DNA from: Bradyrhizobium viridifuturi | GTDB taxonomy: Bacteria > Pseudomonadota > Alphaproteobacteria > Rhizobiales > Xanthobacteraceae | DNA: 64,000 nt | NCBI RefSeq assembly: GCF_001238275.1 | Contig: NZ_LGTB01000005.1 | Location: forward strand, 62,001 to 126,000 | Direction of reading: 5' to 3' | Shown: piece after piece, positions 49,531-60,576 of the stretch | Layout of the letters: every line of letters begins with the position of its first letter | Numbering within the stretch: the first letter of the stretch is position 1 | Program-made: the position numbers and the translations under genes | The notes under the pieces: model-generated | The model's database searches: none | The model's input: only the letters and a program-made list of their open reading frames with translations | What the model was told of the DNA's origin: nothing

Positions 49531-49714
49531 CATATCAGTGCTATCCGTGATGCGCCGATATCTCGCAACACGTTCCGTCTTTTCTTGAGCGGTGTTGCAG
49601 CGACGTGCCGATTTCAGCCAAATGCCCGATGCCCGCTCCGTGCGTCGGACGGCCTGCCTTCTCACATGCAGGCATAGGCATGGCCATGCTCATGAGTTAC
49701 GGCTATGTTTTGCT

Positions 49715-51730
49715 TTACACTTTATTGCGGTCCCGGGCCGCGCGCGGCGGAAGCAGACGAATGCCTCGCCGCTCCCACACGAGCCGCAATTCCTTCACGA
49801 GATCTTCACGCTTGGCCTGGCCCAGCATGGTTGCGTCGAGCAGCCAGCCGAGCGACGCCTCGCCCTCGATCCGCATCAACATCTCGAACAGCTCATGCGA
49901 GATGCGCATACTATCGTGGGCGGAATGTCCCGTGCGGATCTCGCAGACCGTCTCCTGACGATCTACCGCTACGTGCGAGCGGACACGATGAAGCGATGCG
50001 TAGGGTGGCAATGAAACGCCTAATGCGCTCCAATCCTGCAATGTTGCCGTCCGCTTCTTGACCAAGAACGGCCCGACCACAAGTCCGTCCAAATCGGTCG
50101 TCAAGAACGCAACAATCGCGTCTGACACCGAATCAACGATGGGCTCGGCATTGTTGTTAAACGACGTGTTTAGAAGAATCGGTATTCCAGTTCGCTTTTT
50201 GAACTCGTTGATCAAATCCCAATAAGCAGGGTTCGTCTCGCGCGACACCGTTTGCAGACGAGCGGTCCCGTCAACGTGCGTGATCGCACCGAGCACGCTG
50301 CGCTGGGCTTCACGCACGCGAACCACAAAGTTCATGAACGGCAGCTCCCTCGTGCCGCTTGGAAGCTCGAAGAACTCGCTCGCATGCTCAACCAGTACAG
50401 ACGGCGCAAATGGACGATAACTCTCGCGCTTTTTGACCATCTCGTTAATTCGGCTCTTGTTATCGGCTGGGCGCGGGTCCGCAAGAATGCTGCGGTTACC
50501 AAGCGCACGTGGGCCGAACTCAGAGCGGCCCTGAACCCAGCCGATTACAGCGCCATTTGCCATCCAGTCTGCCGCACTGGATGCTATGTCATCACTTCGT
50601 TGAATGTCGAGGTGGCCTGACCATGCGTTGAGCTCACGCTCCACGGCTTGCTCATTGCCGAGATCGGGCCCCCAATAGACGTCCGGCAGTCGCTCGCGCG
50701 GCGCCGGCCTGCCCAGCTCATTTGACACGATCAATGCAGCGCCGAGCGCGCAACCGGCGTCGTGCGCCGCAGGTTGAACAAAGATGTCGTCAAACAGCCC
50801 GGAATAAAGCAGTTTACCGTTCAGCGTGCAATTATGGGCTACCCCTCCAGCCAGGCACAAGCGTGCTATGCCTGTCGCTTCACGATGGTGCCGCAGGATG
50901 TGAAACACGATCCGCTCCAGCGCCTCCTGCAGCGAAGCGCTGACATCTCGATGTTGTTGGGTGAATGGCATTCCTTTTCGCCGAACCTCGATGTGGCGGA
51001 CCAGGGCCGGCGCGATACGATCCAGGTGAACGCGATAGCCACCCTTGTCCAACAACTCGTAGAACTGCGCGAAGAGTTCGCGATAGGGAGCGGGATCGCC
51101 ATACGGGGCAAGCCCCATCACTTTGTACTCGTCGAACAACCCGTAGCCGAGATATCGGATTGTCTCGAGATAGAACAGCCCCAGGGAGTTACGTTCCGGG
51201 AAGCTTGCAAGCTGCGCAATTTCGATGCCAGACCCCACCGCCAATAAGCCGGAGAGGAAATCGCCACTACCGTCGACCGCGAAAATGAGACTTTGTTCGA
51301 ACCCCGACATGGCAAACGCGCTCACGGCATGGGCTTCGTGGTGATTTACGAAGGAAAGCCGCGTCGGATCGATATCGGCGTCGAACTCCCGTGCCAGCAG
51401 CTGGCGCATCAACAGTTTGGCGTCCAGCGGCACGGGCTTGGAAACAGAAAGACGCTCGAGCATTGTATTGCAGTAGGCTTCAGTCGCGTAGAACGCGATA
51501 CGGTCAATCTCGCCGAGCTCAACTCCTGCGGTAGAAAGGCAGTATCGGATGGAGTTACTCGGCAACTTGTTGGAGTGCTTGACGCGGTTGAGCCGCTCCT
51601 CTTCGACGGCAGCAATCACGCGGCCATCCTGCACAAGAACCGCAGCACCATCGTGAAGAAATGTACCCGGCAGCTCCGGCGAGCTTTCATAGATTCTGTC
51701 AAGACCACCACTTATTCCTAGGCACAACAT
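49715..51730 (-). CDS. nolO: NolO, Nod factor carbamoyltransferase
   Basis: About 671 residues from ATG 51730 (MLCLGISGGLDRIYES), which has GGAG eight bases before it. It belongs to the NodU/CmcH carbamoyltransferase family: HDGAAVLVQDGRVIAAVEEERLNRVKHSN is the N-terminal nucleotide fold, FVNHHEAHAVSAFAMSGFEQSLIFAVDGSGD the metal/ATP region, and GWVQGRSEFGPRALGNRSILADPR the YrdC-like part. NolO carbamoylates O-3 (or O-4) of the non-reducing end, complementing NodU at O-6. Downstream of nodJ; uninterrupted frame. Confidence 0.93.
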   Translation of the reverse strand: MLCLGISGGLDRIYESSPELPGTFLHDGAAVLVQDGRVIAAVEEERLNRVKHSNKLPSNSIRYCLSTAGVELGEIDRIAFYATEAYCNTMLERLSVSKPVPLDAKLLMRQLLAREFDADIDPTRLSFVNHHEAHAVSAFAMSGFEQSLIFAVDGSGDFLSGLLAVGSGIEIAQLASFPERNSLGLFYLETIRYLGYGLFDEYKVMGLAPYGDPAPYRELFAQFYELLDKGGYRVHLDRIAPALVRHIEVRRKGMPFTQQHRDVSASLQEALERIVFHILRHHREATGIARLCLAGGVAHNCTLNGKLLYSGLFDDIFVQPAAHDAGCALGAALIVSNELGRPAPRERLPDVYWGPDLGNEQAVERELNAWSGHLDIQRSDDIASSAADWMANGAVIGWVQGRSEFGPRALGNRSILADPRPADNKSRINEMVKKRESYRPFAPSVLVEHASEFFELPSGTRELPFMNFVVRVREAQRSVLGAITHVDGTARLQTVSRETNPAYWDLINEFKKRTGIPILLNTSFNNNAEPIVDSVSDAIVAFLTTDLDGLVVGPFLVKKRTATLQDWSALGVSLPPYASLHRVRSHVAVDRQETVCEIRTGHSAHDSMRISHELFEMLMRIEGEASLGWLLDATMLGQAKREDLVKELRLVWERRGIRLLPPRAARDRNKV

Positions 51731-51774
51731 CCAGCTCTCCATTTGATCATGGCGGAACGACAACTGCGTTCCAC

Positions 51775-52005
51775 CTATCCAATCTGTGCGGTCACGCTCC
51801 GTCGGGCTCGCGAGCCAGACAACACCATACAAATTTGCAAATCCGTCTTGGCGCTTCGCGACAGGCGGTCAGAATGTAGCGGTGCAGCCGTCGGCACCGA
51901 TCGACTAAACAAACGGCCAGAGACCTTGCTCGATCGCGGCCTCTCAAATCCATTGTAGCGACCGCTGCGATAGACCAAGTCATTCCGAGCTACCGCACGA
52001 CGCAT
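51775..52005 (-). CDS. small ORF in nolMN position
   Basis: 76 residues, Arg/Ser-rich, between nodJ and nolO where B. japonicum has the small genes nolM and nolN. The sequence itself gives no domain. Another frame (51792-51983) overlaps it. I assign it only by position. Confidence 0.3.
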   Translation of the reverse strand: MRRAVARNDLVYRSGRYNGFERPRSSKVSGRLFSRSVPTAAPLHSDRLSRSAKTDLQICMVLSGSRARRSVTAQIG

Positions 52006-52041
52006 CTGACTGTGACTTTCTCCATTCTCGCTGAACTCACG

Positions 52042-52830
52042 TCAACGCAGCAGACGGCGCCGAAATACTGCTATCGACGCAAAAAAGGAAAAGACCGTGT
52101 AAACGCAAAGCGCAGCGACATGCAGGACAGCACCGTCGACACCGCGTTCAAGCATCGCTGGGCGAATAAGGTCGACCGAATGTGCGAGAGGTAACAAGCC
52201 GACGAAATGCTGAAATGAGCCGGGCAGTTGGCTCGTCGGAAAGACCACGCCACACAAGAACACCATAGGACTAAGAACAAGTGTTTGGTAAAACACGAAG
52301 TAATCGTAACTTGGCGCAAGAGATATGACGACCATGGCCAGGCTGGCGAAGACAAGGCCAGTAAGGGCGATTGTTGGCATCGCATATAGAATGGATAGCC
52401 ATGATGCATAACCTAGCGTGACCGCGACGATCCCGATCGCTGTTCCGGCCAGAACGGACTTACTGGCCGCCCACACCAGTTCACCCAAAACGATATCGCC
52501 AAGCGTGAGCTCAGTGGAGAGGATTGCTTCCCAGGTACGCTTGGCGTCCATGCGTGCAAAGGCTGCATACATGGTTTCAAAGGTCGCGGACGTCATGGCA
52601 CTGGTCGCGACCATGCCTGCCGCCAGGAACGCGATGTACGACGTCCCCTCAACGCGCCCCACGATCAGCCCAAGGCCAAAGCCGAGGCCAAACAGATTGG
52701 TCAAGGGATCCGCGAGGTTGCCGAGAATCGATGCAAGCGCCACTTTCTTCCATGCTAGGAAGTTACGACGCCATACCGCGATCCAGTTGTACGCGTTAGT
52801 GGGCATCACCGCCGCATAACTTTCACCCAT
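52042..52830 (-). CDS. nodJ: NodJ, Nod factor ABC exporter permease
   Basis: 262 residues with six hydrophobic segments typical of ABC-2 permeases ([31 protein letters not shown] is the conserved loop; [34 protein letters not shown] the C-terminal family motif). With NodI it exports lipochitooligosaccharide Nod factor across the inner membrane. ATG at 52830, directly after the nodI stop. Confidence 0.95.
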   Translation of the reverse strand: MGESYAAVMPTNAYNWIAVWRRNFLAWKKVALASILGNLADPLTNLFGLGFGLGLIVGRVEGTSYIAFLAAGMVATSAMTSATFETMYAAFARMDAKRTWEAILSTELTLGDIVLGELVWAASKSVLAGTAIGIVAVTLGYASWLSILYAMPTIALTGLVFASLAMVVISLAPSYDYFVFYQTLVLSPMVFLCGVVFPTSQLPGSFQHFVGLLPLAHSVDLIRPAMLERGVDGAVLHVAALCVYTVFSFFASIAVFRRRLLR

Positions 52831-52833
52831 CAC

Positions 52834-53754
52834 TCACTTCTCCATCTCGCGCCCGGTCAACCGCAAAAACACGTCTTCGAGATTTGGAGGTCGCTGCAGA
52901 ACACGAAGTCCCGCTTGCCCCCGCAGTTGCACGCGGACCTGCTCCGGATATGGCGCATAACAGAAGAGCGTCTCTCCACTCACTTCGATGTGCCGCGCAT
53001 GGGGCCTGATCAGCTCGCGGAGCTGATGTGGATCACCTCCATAGATTTCGACCACGTTGCAGCCAATATGCTCGTCGATTAGCACATCTGGCTTGCCTTC
53101 GGCGATCTTGCGTCCACCCTCGAGGACACACAGCCGATCGCACAGGCGTTCGGCCTCTTCCATAAAGTGAGTGGTCAAGAGAATCGTCTTGCCCCGCGCC
53201 AGTAGAACTCGCAGACGCTCCCAGATCAGGTGGCGGGCGTGCGGATCCAAACCGGTCGTCGGCTCGTCCATCACGAGCAGATGCGGGTCATTTATTAGCG
53301 CGCGTGCCAAGGTCAGTCGCCGCTTCATGCCACCCGACAGTTCTGAGACCCGTGCGTCCGCCTTGGTTTCGAGCCGCGCGAACTCGAGCAGCGACGGTAG
53401 GACGGCCTCGATCTTGCGGGCGCTCATGCCAAAATAGCGACCAAACACCAGCAGATTCTCGCGTACGGTAAACTCAAGCTCAAGGTTGTCGAACTGCGGT
53501 ACGACACCGATCCGCATGCGTGCGACACGAGCGCGCGCCGGTACAGGTTCATTGAGTACCATGATCTTGCCTGCGTCCGGCGAGATCATGCCAAGGAGCA
53601 TACGGGCGATCGTGCTCTTGCCGGCTCCATTTGGCCCGAGCAGACCAAAACACTCTCCCCGGGCAACCGAGAACGACAGTTCATCGACGATAGTTCTGCC
53701 GCCAAATGACTTTCTGACGCCGGCAAGGTCGATTGCTACCGTGGACATGCTCAT
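52834..53754 (-). CDS. nodI: NodI, Nod factor ABC exporter ATPase
   Basis: 306 residues. Walker [10 protein letters not shown], signature [15 protein letters not shown], Walker [14 protein letters not shown] and the switch His ([13 protein letters not shown]). It energises NodJ. ATG at 53754 sits just after the nodU stop and the gene runs into nodJ without a gap, so the pair is co-translated. Confidence 0.96.
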   Translation of the reverse strand: MSMSTVAIDLAGVRKSFGGRTIVDELSFSVARGECFGLLGPNGAGKSTIARMLLGMISPDAGKIMVLNEPVPARARVARMRIGVVPQFDNLELEFTVRENLLVFGRYFGMSARKIEAVLPSLLEFARLETKADARVSELSGGMKRRLTLARALINDPHLLVMDEPTTGLDPHARHLIWERLRVLLARGKTILLTTHFMEEAERLCDRLCVLEGGRKIAEGKPDVLIDEHIGCNVVEIYGGDPHQLRELIRPHARHIEVSGETLFCYAPYPEQVRVQLRGQAGLRVLQRPPNLEDVFLRLTGREMEK

Positions 53755-53755
53755 C

Positions 53756-55462
53756 TTAGGCCGATTGGAGATGTTTGGCCGGCGGTTGCTTCCTCATGAC
53801 CGGCTTAGTCCAAAGCTGGCCGTCACACCACACATGCTCAACGCGCCCCCATTGACAGGCCGCCGCGGCATCCGGAAAGAATCCACGCCCGTTCAAGTTC
53901 GCGCTCGTGTTGCAGAGCAACGGGAGCCCCGTAAGGCGCTCGAATTCGACGAGAAGCTCAGCGACTTTGTGTGGAGAGCTGCGGGAGATTGTCTGCAGTC
54001 GTGCCGAACCGTCCAGATGGATGACAGCGGGAATCTTGTCGCACCATTCCGCCCTGGTCTGATGATCGAACAGCATGTAGGGGTCCGGCATACCTGGGTC
54101 GAATATGTCTGGCGCGCGATCCTCCAAGCAGATCGGCGCCACCGGTCGGAAGTGCTCACGACACTTGATGTCGTTGAGATGATCCTTCATAGCCAGTGAC
54201 GTCGGAGCCGCCAGAATACTTCTGCCGCCCAACGCTCGCGGTCCCAGCTCGGCGCGCCCGGACAGGAACACTACCGGCTTGTTGTCGGCGAGAATGGCGG
54301 CAAGCTCACGCAGACTGCACGGCTCGGCCTCCCATTCCGACACCCCCTCGGTGGCCTGCAGAGCCGGACCGCTGTAAACAGACCATTCCAACGGTCCAAA
54401 CCCATTTCGCGCCGCCATCGCCGCGCAAGCAGCACCTATTGCCGAGCCGCTGTCATTCGGGAAAGGCGGTACCCACACCTCATCGAACAGGCCCGTCGCG
54501 CGAAGCGCACTATTCCACTTGATGTTGAGACCGCACCCTCCTGCCACACATAGATTTCGCGCGCCCGGAAGAGAGGAGTGCTGCAACATAACCATCGCGA
54601 TTTCCCGAACCAGAAGACGTTCCAGGAACATATGGAACGAGGCAAGGATGTCCTCCGCTCGTTTGCCCGTAAGGCGCAATGCGCTTGCCTCGAAAAACCC
54701 GTGCGTGGCCGAAAGTAAGGCCTCCGGATTGTGGATGTCTGCGCGGTAGCGACGAGTCTGCTCCGTGTCCGCGGCAAAGCGCTTCTCGTAGAGTTCTTGA
54801 AACACTGCGACAATGCCTTCGTCGACAGAGCCAAGAGCGATGTACGCCATCAGCTTGCCGGCGATGCCCAAATCCCAACTGGTGCGGCTCGGCTGCCTGT
54901 AAGGCCCGAAGTGAAGGCCGGCGGCAGCATAGGCCTGACCAATCATGGGAAACAGGGATCCCACGAGCCGCGCGCCGCGAGGTTCGACATAGTAAAGGCG
55001 GGGAAAAATGGAGCCGTCCCATACCAGACAGAACGCCGGTTTTCCGGTACTGGCAAAGGGGCTGGTGCTATAGGCTGACGCAACGTGGCCCGTGACGTGC
55101 GAGTAACTTTTATAAGGAAAAACCTTGTCGCCGAGGATCAGGCCAAAGCCTTCGACGGAATCAAGAAGGCCCTCAGCATGACGCTCGACATATGGCCCCC
55201 CTTTCAGCGTGATCGGCACCGCCCCACTAAGGACCTGGAACCGCGACTCGATCTCTCCGTCCCAGCCATCGATGACGAACTGATCAATGTCTCGCGGATC
55301 AAGACCATGCTCCGCCAACACACGCACGACATCATCGAGGTTGTCGATGGATTGATAGCGTGCGTTGTTACCGCGCTTTTCCTGCTCGGTGCAAAAGACG
55401 AGCCGCCCGTCCTCGACGAGAGCAATTGCGCCGTCATGTGTTAATTTGATGCCGCAGATGCG
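53756..55462 (-). CDS. nodU: NodU, Nod factor 6-O-carbamoyltransferase
   Basis: 568 residues from ATG 55462 ([30 protein letters not shown]). [16 protein letters not shown] and [15 protein letters not shown] are family motifs, and [23 protein letters not shown] is the carbamoyltransferase C-terminal signature. It adds a carbamoyl group at O-6 of the non-reducing sugar. Starts 16 bases after the nodS stop; next gene is nodI. Confidence 0.95.
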   Translation of the reverse strand, partial: RICGIKLTHDGAIALVEDGRLVFCTEQEKRGNNARYQSIDNLDDVVRVLAEHGLDPRDIDQFVIDGWDGEIESRFQVLSGAVPITLKGGPYVERHAEGLLDSVEGFGLILGDKVFPYKSYSHVTGHVASAYSTSPFASTGKPAFCLVWDGSIFPRLYYVEPRGARLVGSLFPMIGQAYAAAGLHFGPYRQPSRTSWDLGIAGKLMAYIALGSVDEGIVAVFQELYEKRFAADTEQTRRYRADIHNPEALLSATHGFFEASALRLTGKRAEDILASFHMFLERLLVREIAMVMLQHSSLPGARNLCVAGGCGLNIKWNSALRATGLFDEVWVPPFPNDSGSAIGAACAAMAARNGFGPLEWSVYSGPALQATEGVSEWEAEPCSLRELAAILADNKPVVFLSGRAELGPRALGGRSILAAPTSLAMKDHLNDIKCREHFRPVAPICLEDRAPDIFDPGMPDPYMLFDHQTRAEWCDKIPAVIHLDGSARLQTISRSSPHKVAELLVEFERLTGLPLLCNTSANLNGRGFFPDAAAACQWGRVEHVWCDGQLWTKPVMRKQPPAKHLQSA

Positions 55463-55478
55463 CATAGGACCCCCTGAT

Positions 55479-56108
55479 CTAATGACAGACAATCGAGTGT
55501 TTTAACGACTGCCCCGACTTCCGGAACAGGACGAGCAAGCAGTCTTCGTTGACCGACGTGGTTTGGCAGTGCAGACGCTCCACCTCCAACAAGCTCTCCT
55601 TGAAGAGAGAGATCACCGTCTCGGCACCAGCGGCATGACCCCAGTGTCGACAAGTGGCATCACGCGCGGACCCGAACACCAGAGCGCCGTCTGGGGCAAG
55701 CATGCTCACCAGGTTGCGGACCGCCGCGTGCATCTCGGAAACGTCATTGAGATAGTAGAGAACCTCGGCGACGACGATCAGATCGAACTTCTCTGTGGTC
55801 GAAAACTGCTGAATATTGCACGTTATCCAATTTATATGTGACCGATGCCCGGTCCGCAGGCGCGCCCGTTCGATCGCCTGCGGCATGACATCGACCACCG
55901 TTAGGCGTTGGCAACGCGGTGCAAGCATTTCCGTGAATGCCCCGGCTGCGCATCCGACCTCGAGGGCATGCTCGACACCCCCATTGCAAGACGACATCCG
56001 GAGTATTTGCGCGTACCGTTCCTGCTCGAACGCACTGCTGTCGAGATGCCATGGATCATCCCCAGCGAGCTCGCGTTCCAGTAATTGATGGTTCTTGTAC
56101 ACAGTCAT
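55479..56108 (-). CDS. nodS: NodS, SAM-dependent N-methyltransferase of Nod factor
   Basis: 209 residues, the normal NodS length. ALEVGCAAGAFTEMLAP is SAM motif I, LTVVDVMPQAIERAR motif II and DLIVVAEVLYYL motif IV. It N-methylates the free amine of the de-N-acetylated chitooligosaccharide made by NodC/NodB before NodA adds the fatty acid. Located between nodC and nodU, as in B. japonicum. Confidence 0.95.
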   Translation of the reverse strand: MTVYKNHQLLERELAGDDPWHLDSSAFEQERYAQILRMSSCNGGVEHALEVGCAAGAFTEMLAPRCQRLTVVDVMPQAIERARLRTGHRSHINWITCNIQQFSTTEKFDLIVVAEVLYYLNDVSEMHAAVRNLVSMLAPDGALVFGSARDATCRHWGHAAGAETVISLFKESLLEVERLHCQTTSVNEDCLLVLFRKSGQSLKHSIVCH

Positions 56109-56119
56109 GCCCGATCGAC

Positions 56120-57492
56120 CTACTTATACCCGCTCGATTGTTTCCGACCGCAAATACTCTCCGGCGCCGCCAAGCGCGATGGACGGTGAGGAACCACCGG
56201 CTTCGGAATTGTGCCAGAAGCCAGCCCTGTAGCCACAGGACCTGCTGCACTGTTCGGCGCCTGCAGAACCGCCCGCTCATCTCCTTCAGTCGGCTCGCTG
56301 ACGATCGTGCGCGACAGCCAATCGCTGTTGCTCAATGTACAAAGGGCATACGCTTTGAGCGGCAGTAAAAGAAAGATGTTGATCGGTGTGTGGAGCGAGA
56401 AGCCGAGAAACCGCAATTCCCCCGCCCGCAGTGCAGCTACACTGCACCGAACCATCGTCATCACCGCGATGGTCAGGCCCGTCCACCAAGGTACAGACCC
56501 GCCGACTGCGAGCTCGGCAAGCGCAGCCAGTGCTGAAAGAGCGAGTAGCAGTGGGCCAAGATTCTGCCCGACAACGTCCAATGTGAGGTAGCCATCGAGT
56601 TCCGGCAGCAGACGCAATGCGAGAAACGTATCGCGAAAGGTGCTGCGCGCCCAGCGCAGCTGCTGACGAAGGTATGGCCCGAGAGTGTCAGGGACAACTG
56701 TTGCCGCAATCGCGTCCGGAACATACTCGGTTCGAAATCCCGCCTTGAGCATGAGAATCGTCAGATGGCGATCTTCGCCAAAATCACTCGGCTTGCCGCG
56801 AAAGAATTGCGTTTCGTACTGATCAAGCAGCAGGGCAAGCGCAGAGCGACGATACATCGCACATGGACCGCAGCAGCACATGACCGCACCGAAGCGAGCT
56901 TGCGCCGCGCGCTCTTCGTTGCACGCCAACCAGTATTCCATGTCGATCAGACTGGTCAGCCATGTATCGTTGCGATTGCTCGCTACCAACTGGCCCATTG
57001 CGGCACCAATGTCGGGGTCCCGCATCTTCGCCGCAAGCTTGGTGACCACGTCAGCGGCCAGTATCGTGTCCGAATCCACGTTAAGCACCAAGTCACCGGA
57101 CGAGCCGCGTATTGCGGCGATCTGCGCTTTGCGCTTGCCAACATTCCTGGCAAGCAAGATGATGCTGAAGCGCGCATCGTTGGCATAGATCTTATGTACA
57201 GGCCCCACAACGTCGCGATTTGCCGAGCCATCGTCGACCACATAGACCCGCAGCTCTCCTTCGTAGTCTTGCCTGGCGAGCGAATCCAAACACTGGGCGA
57301 GCGTGCCCGGCTTCTCGTTGAAGCAAGGCACGATAATATCCACACTTGGCAGAGCCAGCGCAGATTGTCCTAAATCGTCGACGATGGGGTATTCTCCCGC
57401 TGCGCGTACAGCGCTTGCGCGCTTTTGTAGATGGTCGAGAGCAGCGCGTAAGACGAAACCGCGACGGCGCTGGTTGTAGCGAGCAGGTCCAT
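56120..57492 (-). CDS. nodC: NodC, N-acetylglucosaminyltransferase (chitin oligosaccharide synthase), frameshift near N-terminus
   Basis: NodC builds the chitin oligomer backbone from UDP-GlcNAc at the inner membrane. GT2 motifs are present: VDIIVPCFNEKPGTL, VYVVDDGSAN, VLNVDSDTIL, GEDRHLTILML and QQLRWARSTFRD (QxxRW), then C-terminal membrane segments. The start MDLLATTSAVAVSSYALLSTIY at 57492 lies in another frame: the run of four G at 57386-57389 needs one more base to give RENTPIVDDLGQSALALPSVDIIVPC. As given, only 407 codons from GTG 57343 are open and the first membrane segment is lost. A homopolymer error is likely because all neighbouring nod genes are intact. Confidence 0.9.
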
Positions 57493-57509
57493 AGGGTGCC
57501 AGTTGTTGT

Positions 57510-58169
57510 TCAGTGAAGCTGAGGGAGCGGGCGGATCACGAAGCCGCGGCGTTGTAGTGCTGGAACCAGGTAAGAGAGCGCTCTAACCGTCTGATCTCGC
57601 CGAGTTGCGTCAGCGCACGTCGCGTCCTCATCAGGAGGATATCCGTCGTGCAGGAGAACAATCGAACCCGGTCGAACGGCTCCGAGTACCGAAGTCACAA
57701 TTCTGTCCACCCCGGGCTGGGACCAATCTCTCGGATCGACCGACCAGTGCACAGCCGTAAGGCCAGCCTGCGCCGATGTAGCGAGCACCTCTTCGGTCCA
57801 TTTACCGTAGGGGGCCCGCATGTGCCTGGGCGCGGCCTGCCGACACGCCGAACGAATCGCCTCGCTGGCCATTAGCACCTCACCGCGCACCTGAACCGGC
57901 CCGCATCTGGACAGATCCGGATGCGTCATCGTGTGGTTCGCCACCTCGTGGCCTTGCGCGATCATCCGCCGAATGAGTTCGGGCTGCTCGGCTGCGTAGG
58001 TACCGATCACAAAGAACGTCGCTGGCACCCGATGTTGCGTCAACACATCGAGAACCTCTGGCGTGCAGAATGGATTTGGCCCGTCGTCGAAGGTCAAATA
58101 GACGGGGAAGCTTCCGCTCACATCAGCGTAGTCGCAAGGAACGGTAGACACGGGGATAAGCTCCTTCAC
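57510..58169 (-). CDS. nodB: NodB, chitooligosaccharide deacetylase
   Basis: 219 residues from the GTG at 58169 ([17 protein letters not shown]), which overlaps the nodA stop as GTGA; an upstream open extension to 58211 would lie inside nodA. The polysaccharide deacetylase domain shows [13 protein letters not shown] (Asp-Asp), [11 protein letters not shown] (metal His pair) and MRAPYGKW. It removes the N-acetyl group from the non-reducing end so NodA can acylate it. Ends 17 bases before nodC. Confidence 0.96.
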   Translation of the reverse strand: MKELIPVSTVPCDYADVSGSFPVYLTFDDGPNPFCTPEVLDVLTQHRVPATFFVIGTYAAEQPELIRRMIAQGHEVANHTMTHPDLSRCGPVQVRGEVLMASEAIRSACRQAAPRHMRAPYGKWTEEVLATSAQAGLTAVHWSVDPRDWSQPGVDRIVTSVLGAVRPGSIVLLHDGYPPDEDATCADATRRDQTVRALSYLVPALQRRGFVIRPLPQLH

Positions 58170-58798
58170 AGCTCGGGCCCGTTCCGATCGATCATTGCGC
58201 CAGCGGGCCACTCGCTGATCGCGCTTTGAACCGGGAACACCACCACGATCACCTCTTCGATGCGGATCGGCGACAAATTGGGATAGACATCCGGATGCGT
58301 GGAGCGGACGCGAAGGCCCGACATGAGGGTCGCGAGGCCCTGTCTCTGCACCAGTCGAGTAAGATGCTTCTCAAGCGCGGGCCGGACCGTCCCGAAGCCA
58401 AACGGGACTCCAAGTTCGTGCAGTTTGGGATACATCACCCGCATCGCGTGGCTGATTCCCAGTCCCTCGAGATCCGGCCGCACGGCATACAGCCCAAGTT
58501 CTCCCACGAGTAGATCGACCTCACCGATCTTGATGAAGCGGCGCAGTAGTCCGACGTGAGCAGCTACGCCATGGGCGTCGCGACCAATCACGCGGACCTC
58601 AGGCCTAGCGCCGGCCCAACTTCTGTTGCCTTCAAATGGCTGCGCATTGAAAGCACCGGTCGGCCCGTAACTTTTGCGAAAAAATTCGGCGAGCTCGGCA
58701 TGCTCGGTTAGCCGCAGCTCGTTTTCCCAGCGAATGCTCCAATGAACTTGAGTACGCGCGGAAGGAGATTGCGTGGCCCGAGATGCGACAATGTTCAT
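58166..58798 (-). CDS. nodA: NodA, N-acyltransferase of Nod factor
   Basis: 210 residues from ATG 58798 ([28 protein letters not shown]), the standard NodA length; a longer frame to 58843 adds 15 unneeded residues. [29 protein letters not shown] and [22 protein letters not shown] (acetyltransferase-like CoA/ACP region) are diagnostic. It transfers a fatty acyl chain to the free amine made by NodB. Confidence 0.96.
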   Translation of the reverse strand: MNIVASRATQSPSARTQVHWSIRWENELRLTEHAELAEFFRKSYGPTGAFNAQPFEGNRSWAGARPEVRVIGRDAHGVAAHVGLLRRFIKIGEVDLLVGELGLYAVRPDLEGLGISHAMRVMYPKLHELGVPFGFGTVRPALEKHLTRLVQRQGLATLMSGLRVRSTHPDVYPNLSPIRIEEVIVVVFPVQSAISEWPAGAMIDRNGPEL

Positions 58799-58853
58799 GG
58801 CAGGCTTACCTACGCGAGTAATCTCTAGAGGGGGGTCTGTCACACAAACTCAC

Positions 58854-59198
58854 TCACCGGACGCAGATCGATCGAGAAATGCGCCGTCGCGTTTTGTTGG
58901 ATGCCGGTTCTTCTTTGCGCGCCCGGTGCCGGAGCAGATTGCTTGGGGTGTCACCTTTGTGTGCGATCAGATGATCGCTCCATTGAGGCTTGTCATTCCG
59001 ACCGAATGCTGTGCCGAAGGCGTACGGACGGGGCCATTTAATCGTGCAGGTGTTATCTGCAGTATGAAGCCCTTCTGCCTCATCTATTGCGGCTATCGGC
59101 GCTTTGCCGCTAGTGAGCTGATCATCGATGTGGACCACCTCGTTGACGGAGCGTCGCAGTGACACCAGATCAACTTGATTCTCATGCATCTTCGACAC
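58854..59198 (-). CDS. small ORF in nodK/nodY position (second frame)
   Basis: Up to 114 residues; the convincing part starts at MHENQVDLVSLRRSVNEVVHIDDQLTSGKAPIAAIDEAEGLHT. It lies between the nod box and nodA, where B. japonicum has nodY and B. elkanii nodK, genes of unknown function at the head of the nod operon. I cannot confirm homology from sequence alone. It is in the same frame as the ORF at 59310-59567, with two stops between. Confidence 0.45.
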   Translation of the reverse strand: MSKMHENQVDLVSLRRSVNEVVHIDDQLTSGKAPIAAIDEAEGLHTADNTCTIKWPRPYAFGTAFGRNDKPQWSDHLIAHKGDTPSNLLRHRARKEEPASNKTRRRISRSICVR

Positions 59199-59309
59199 GC
59201 CCCGAATGCGATTGACAGTCGAGCCGATAGACTGTCGCCAGATCTATTTGGCATCCGCGATTTGCGCCTGCCGCTGTATCGCGACACTAGGGCGATGCTG
59301 ATCCGGCCC

Positions 59310-59567
59310 TCAAGTGTACGCGGGTAAACCGCCGATATGGAAAGGGTTGGAATACACATACGAAGGTTTACCGAACGCTTCGCGTTGCAACGGATACGCA
59401 AATTGTGCCGGCCAAGACCGACGCCACTCGTACGCCTTCGCCTTGAATGACCACCCAAGGATCCGACAGCAGCCGCTTGCGTTCAAGGTTTGTCCAGAGT
59501 CCACGCACGACCGACAGCCATTCTGGTGTTCCGACCATTTTCCAAACTGATGTTTGCTATCCAACAT
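59310..59567 (-). CDS. first ORF after the nod box (nodK/nodY position)
   Basis: 85 residues (MLDSKHQFGKWSEHQNGCRSCVDSG...FHIGGLPAYT), starting eight bases after the nod box. Cys- and Trp-containing, no known domain. By position it would be the first product of the nod operon (nodK/nodY). Because the transcript starts close to its ATG the start may be wrong or the gene may be a remnant. Confidence 0.4.
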   Translation of the reverse strand: MLDSKHQFGKWSEHQNGCRSCVDSGQTLNASGCCRILGWSFKAKAYEWRRSWPAQFAYPLQREAFGKPSYVYSNPFHIGGLPAYT

Positions 59568-59574
59568 CCCGCAG

Positions 59575-59622
59575 TTTGGTAAAATCGATTGTTTCGATAG
59601 AAAGCATCCACACGATGGATAG
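59575..59622 (-). promoter_or_regulatory. nod box (NodD operator/promoter of nodKABCSUIJ-nolO-nodZ)
   Basis: On the minus strand: ATCCATCG...GATG...ATCGAAACAATCG...ATTTTACCAAA, the full nod box order with the AT-rich core and flanking ATC-N9-GAT elements. It ends about ten bases before the nodD1 ATG on the other strand, so NodD1 binding here can both drive the nod operon and affect its own gene. Confidence 0.93.
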
Positions 59623-59631
59623 ACTCAAAAG

Positions 59632-60576
59632 ATGCGATTCAAAGGACTCGATCTAAACCTGCTCGTTGCGCTCGATGCTCTGATGACCGAGCGCAACCTC
59701 ACCGCCGCGGCGCGTAAAATTAACCTGAGCCAACCCGCTATGAGCGCGGCAATCGCGCGGCTGCGCACCTACTTCAGCGATGAACTTTTCACGATGCGCG
59801 GTCGAGAGCTCGTCCCGACACCGGGCGCGGAAGAGCTCGCGGGTCCCGTTCGCGAGGCCCTCTTGCACATTCAAATTTCGATTATTTCGCGAGATTCGTT
59901 CGACCCTGCTCAGTCCAGCCGTCGCTTCAGGGTCATTCTCTCCGATTTCATGACAATCGTTTTTTTTCGACGAATTATGGACCGTATCGCACAGGAAGCC
60001 CCGGCTGTGCGCTTTGAATTGCTGCCCTTTTCGGATGAGCCCGACGAGTTGCTCCGCCGGGGTGAGGTCGACTTTCTCATTCTGCCGGAGTTGTTTATGT
60101 CGAGCTCTCATCCCAAGGCGACGCTGTTCGACGAGACTCTCGTATGCGTGGGATGCCGCACGAACAAGCAACTGTCACGACAACTGACATTCGAAAAATA
60201 CCTTTCGATGGGTCACGTTACGGCCAAATTCGGACGGGCGCTGAGGCCCAATCTGGAAGAATGGTTTTTGCTTGAACACGGCCTAAAGAGACGGATCGAG
60301 GTGGTGGTGCAAGGCTTTAGCCTTATCCCACCCATAATATTGGACACCCGCCGTATCGGCACGATGCCTTTGCGACTCGCTAGGCACTTCGAAAAGCGGA
60401 TGCCCGTGCGGATTGTCGCACCACCCTTGCCTCTGCCCACATTCACTGAAGCATTGCAATGGCCTGCGTTCCACAATACCGACCCGGCGAGTGTTTGGAT
60501 GAGGCGAATATTGTTGGAAGAGGCGTCCAACATCGCATCGGGCCATCTCGAGACATCTACTCGTAGGCGATGCTAA
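59632..60576 (+). CDS. nodD1: NodD1, LysR-type flavonoid-responsive activator
   Basis: 314 residues, standard length. [53 protein letters not shown] is the LysR helix-turn-helix with the NodD signature; the effector domain follows. It binds the nod box that lies directly upstream, divergent from nodA, and activates the nod genes with host flavonoids. It is called nodD1 because it is the copy adjacent to the nod box; nodD2 follows in tandem. Confidence 0.93.
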   Translation: MRFKGLDLNLLVALDALMTERNLTAAARKINLSQPAMSAAIARLRTYFSDELFTMRGRELVPTPGAEELAGPVREALLHIQISIISRDSFDPAQSSRRFRVILSDFMTIVFFRRIMDRIAQEAPAVRFELLPFSDEPDELLRRGEVDFLILPELFMSSSHPKATLFDETLVCVGCRTNKQLSRQLTFEKYLSMGHVTAKFGRALRPNLEEWFLLEHGLKRRIEVVVQGFSLIPPIILDTRRIGTMPLRLARHFEKRMPVRIVAPPLPLPTFTEALQWPAFHNTDPASVWMRRILLEEASNIASGHLETSTRRRC

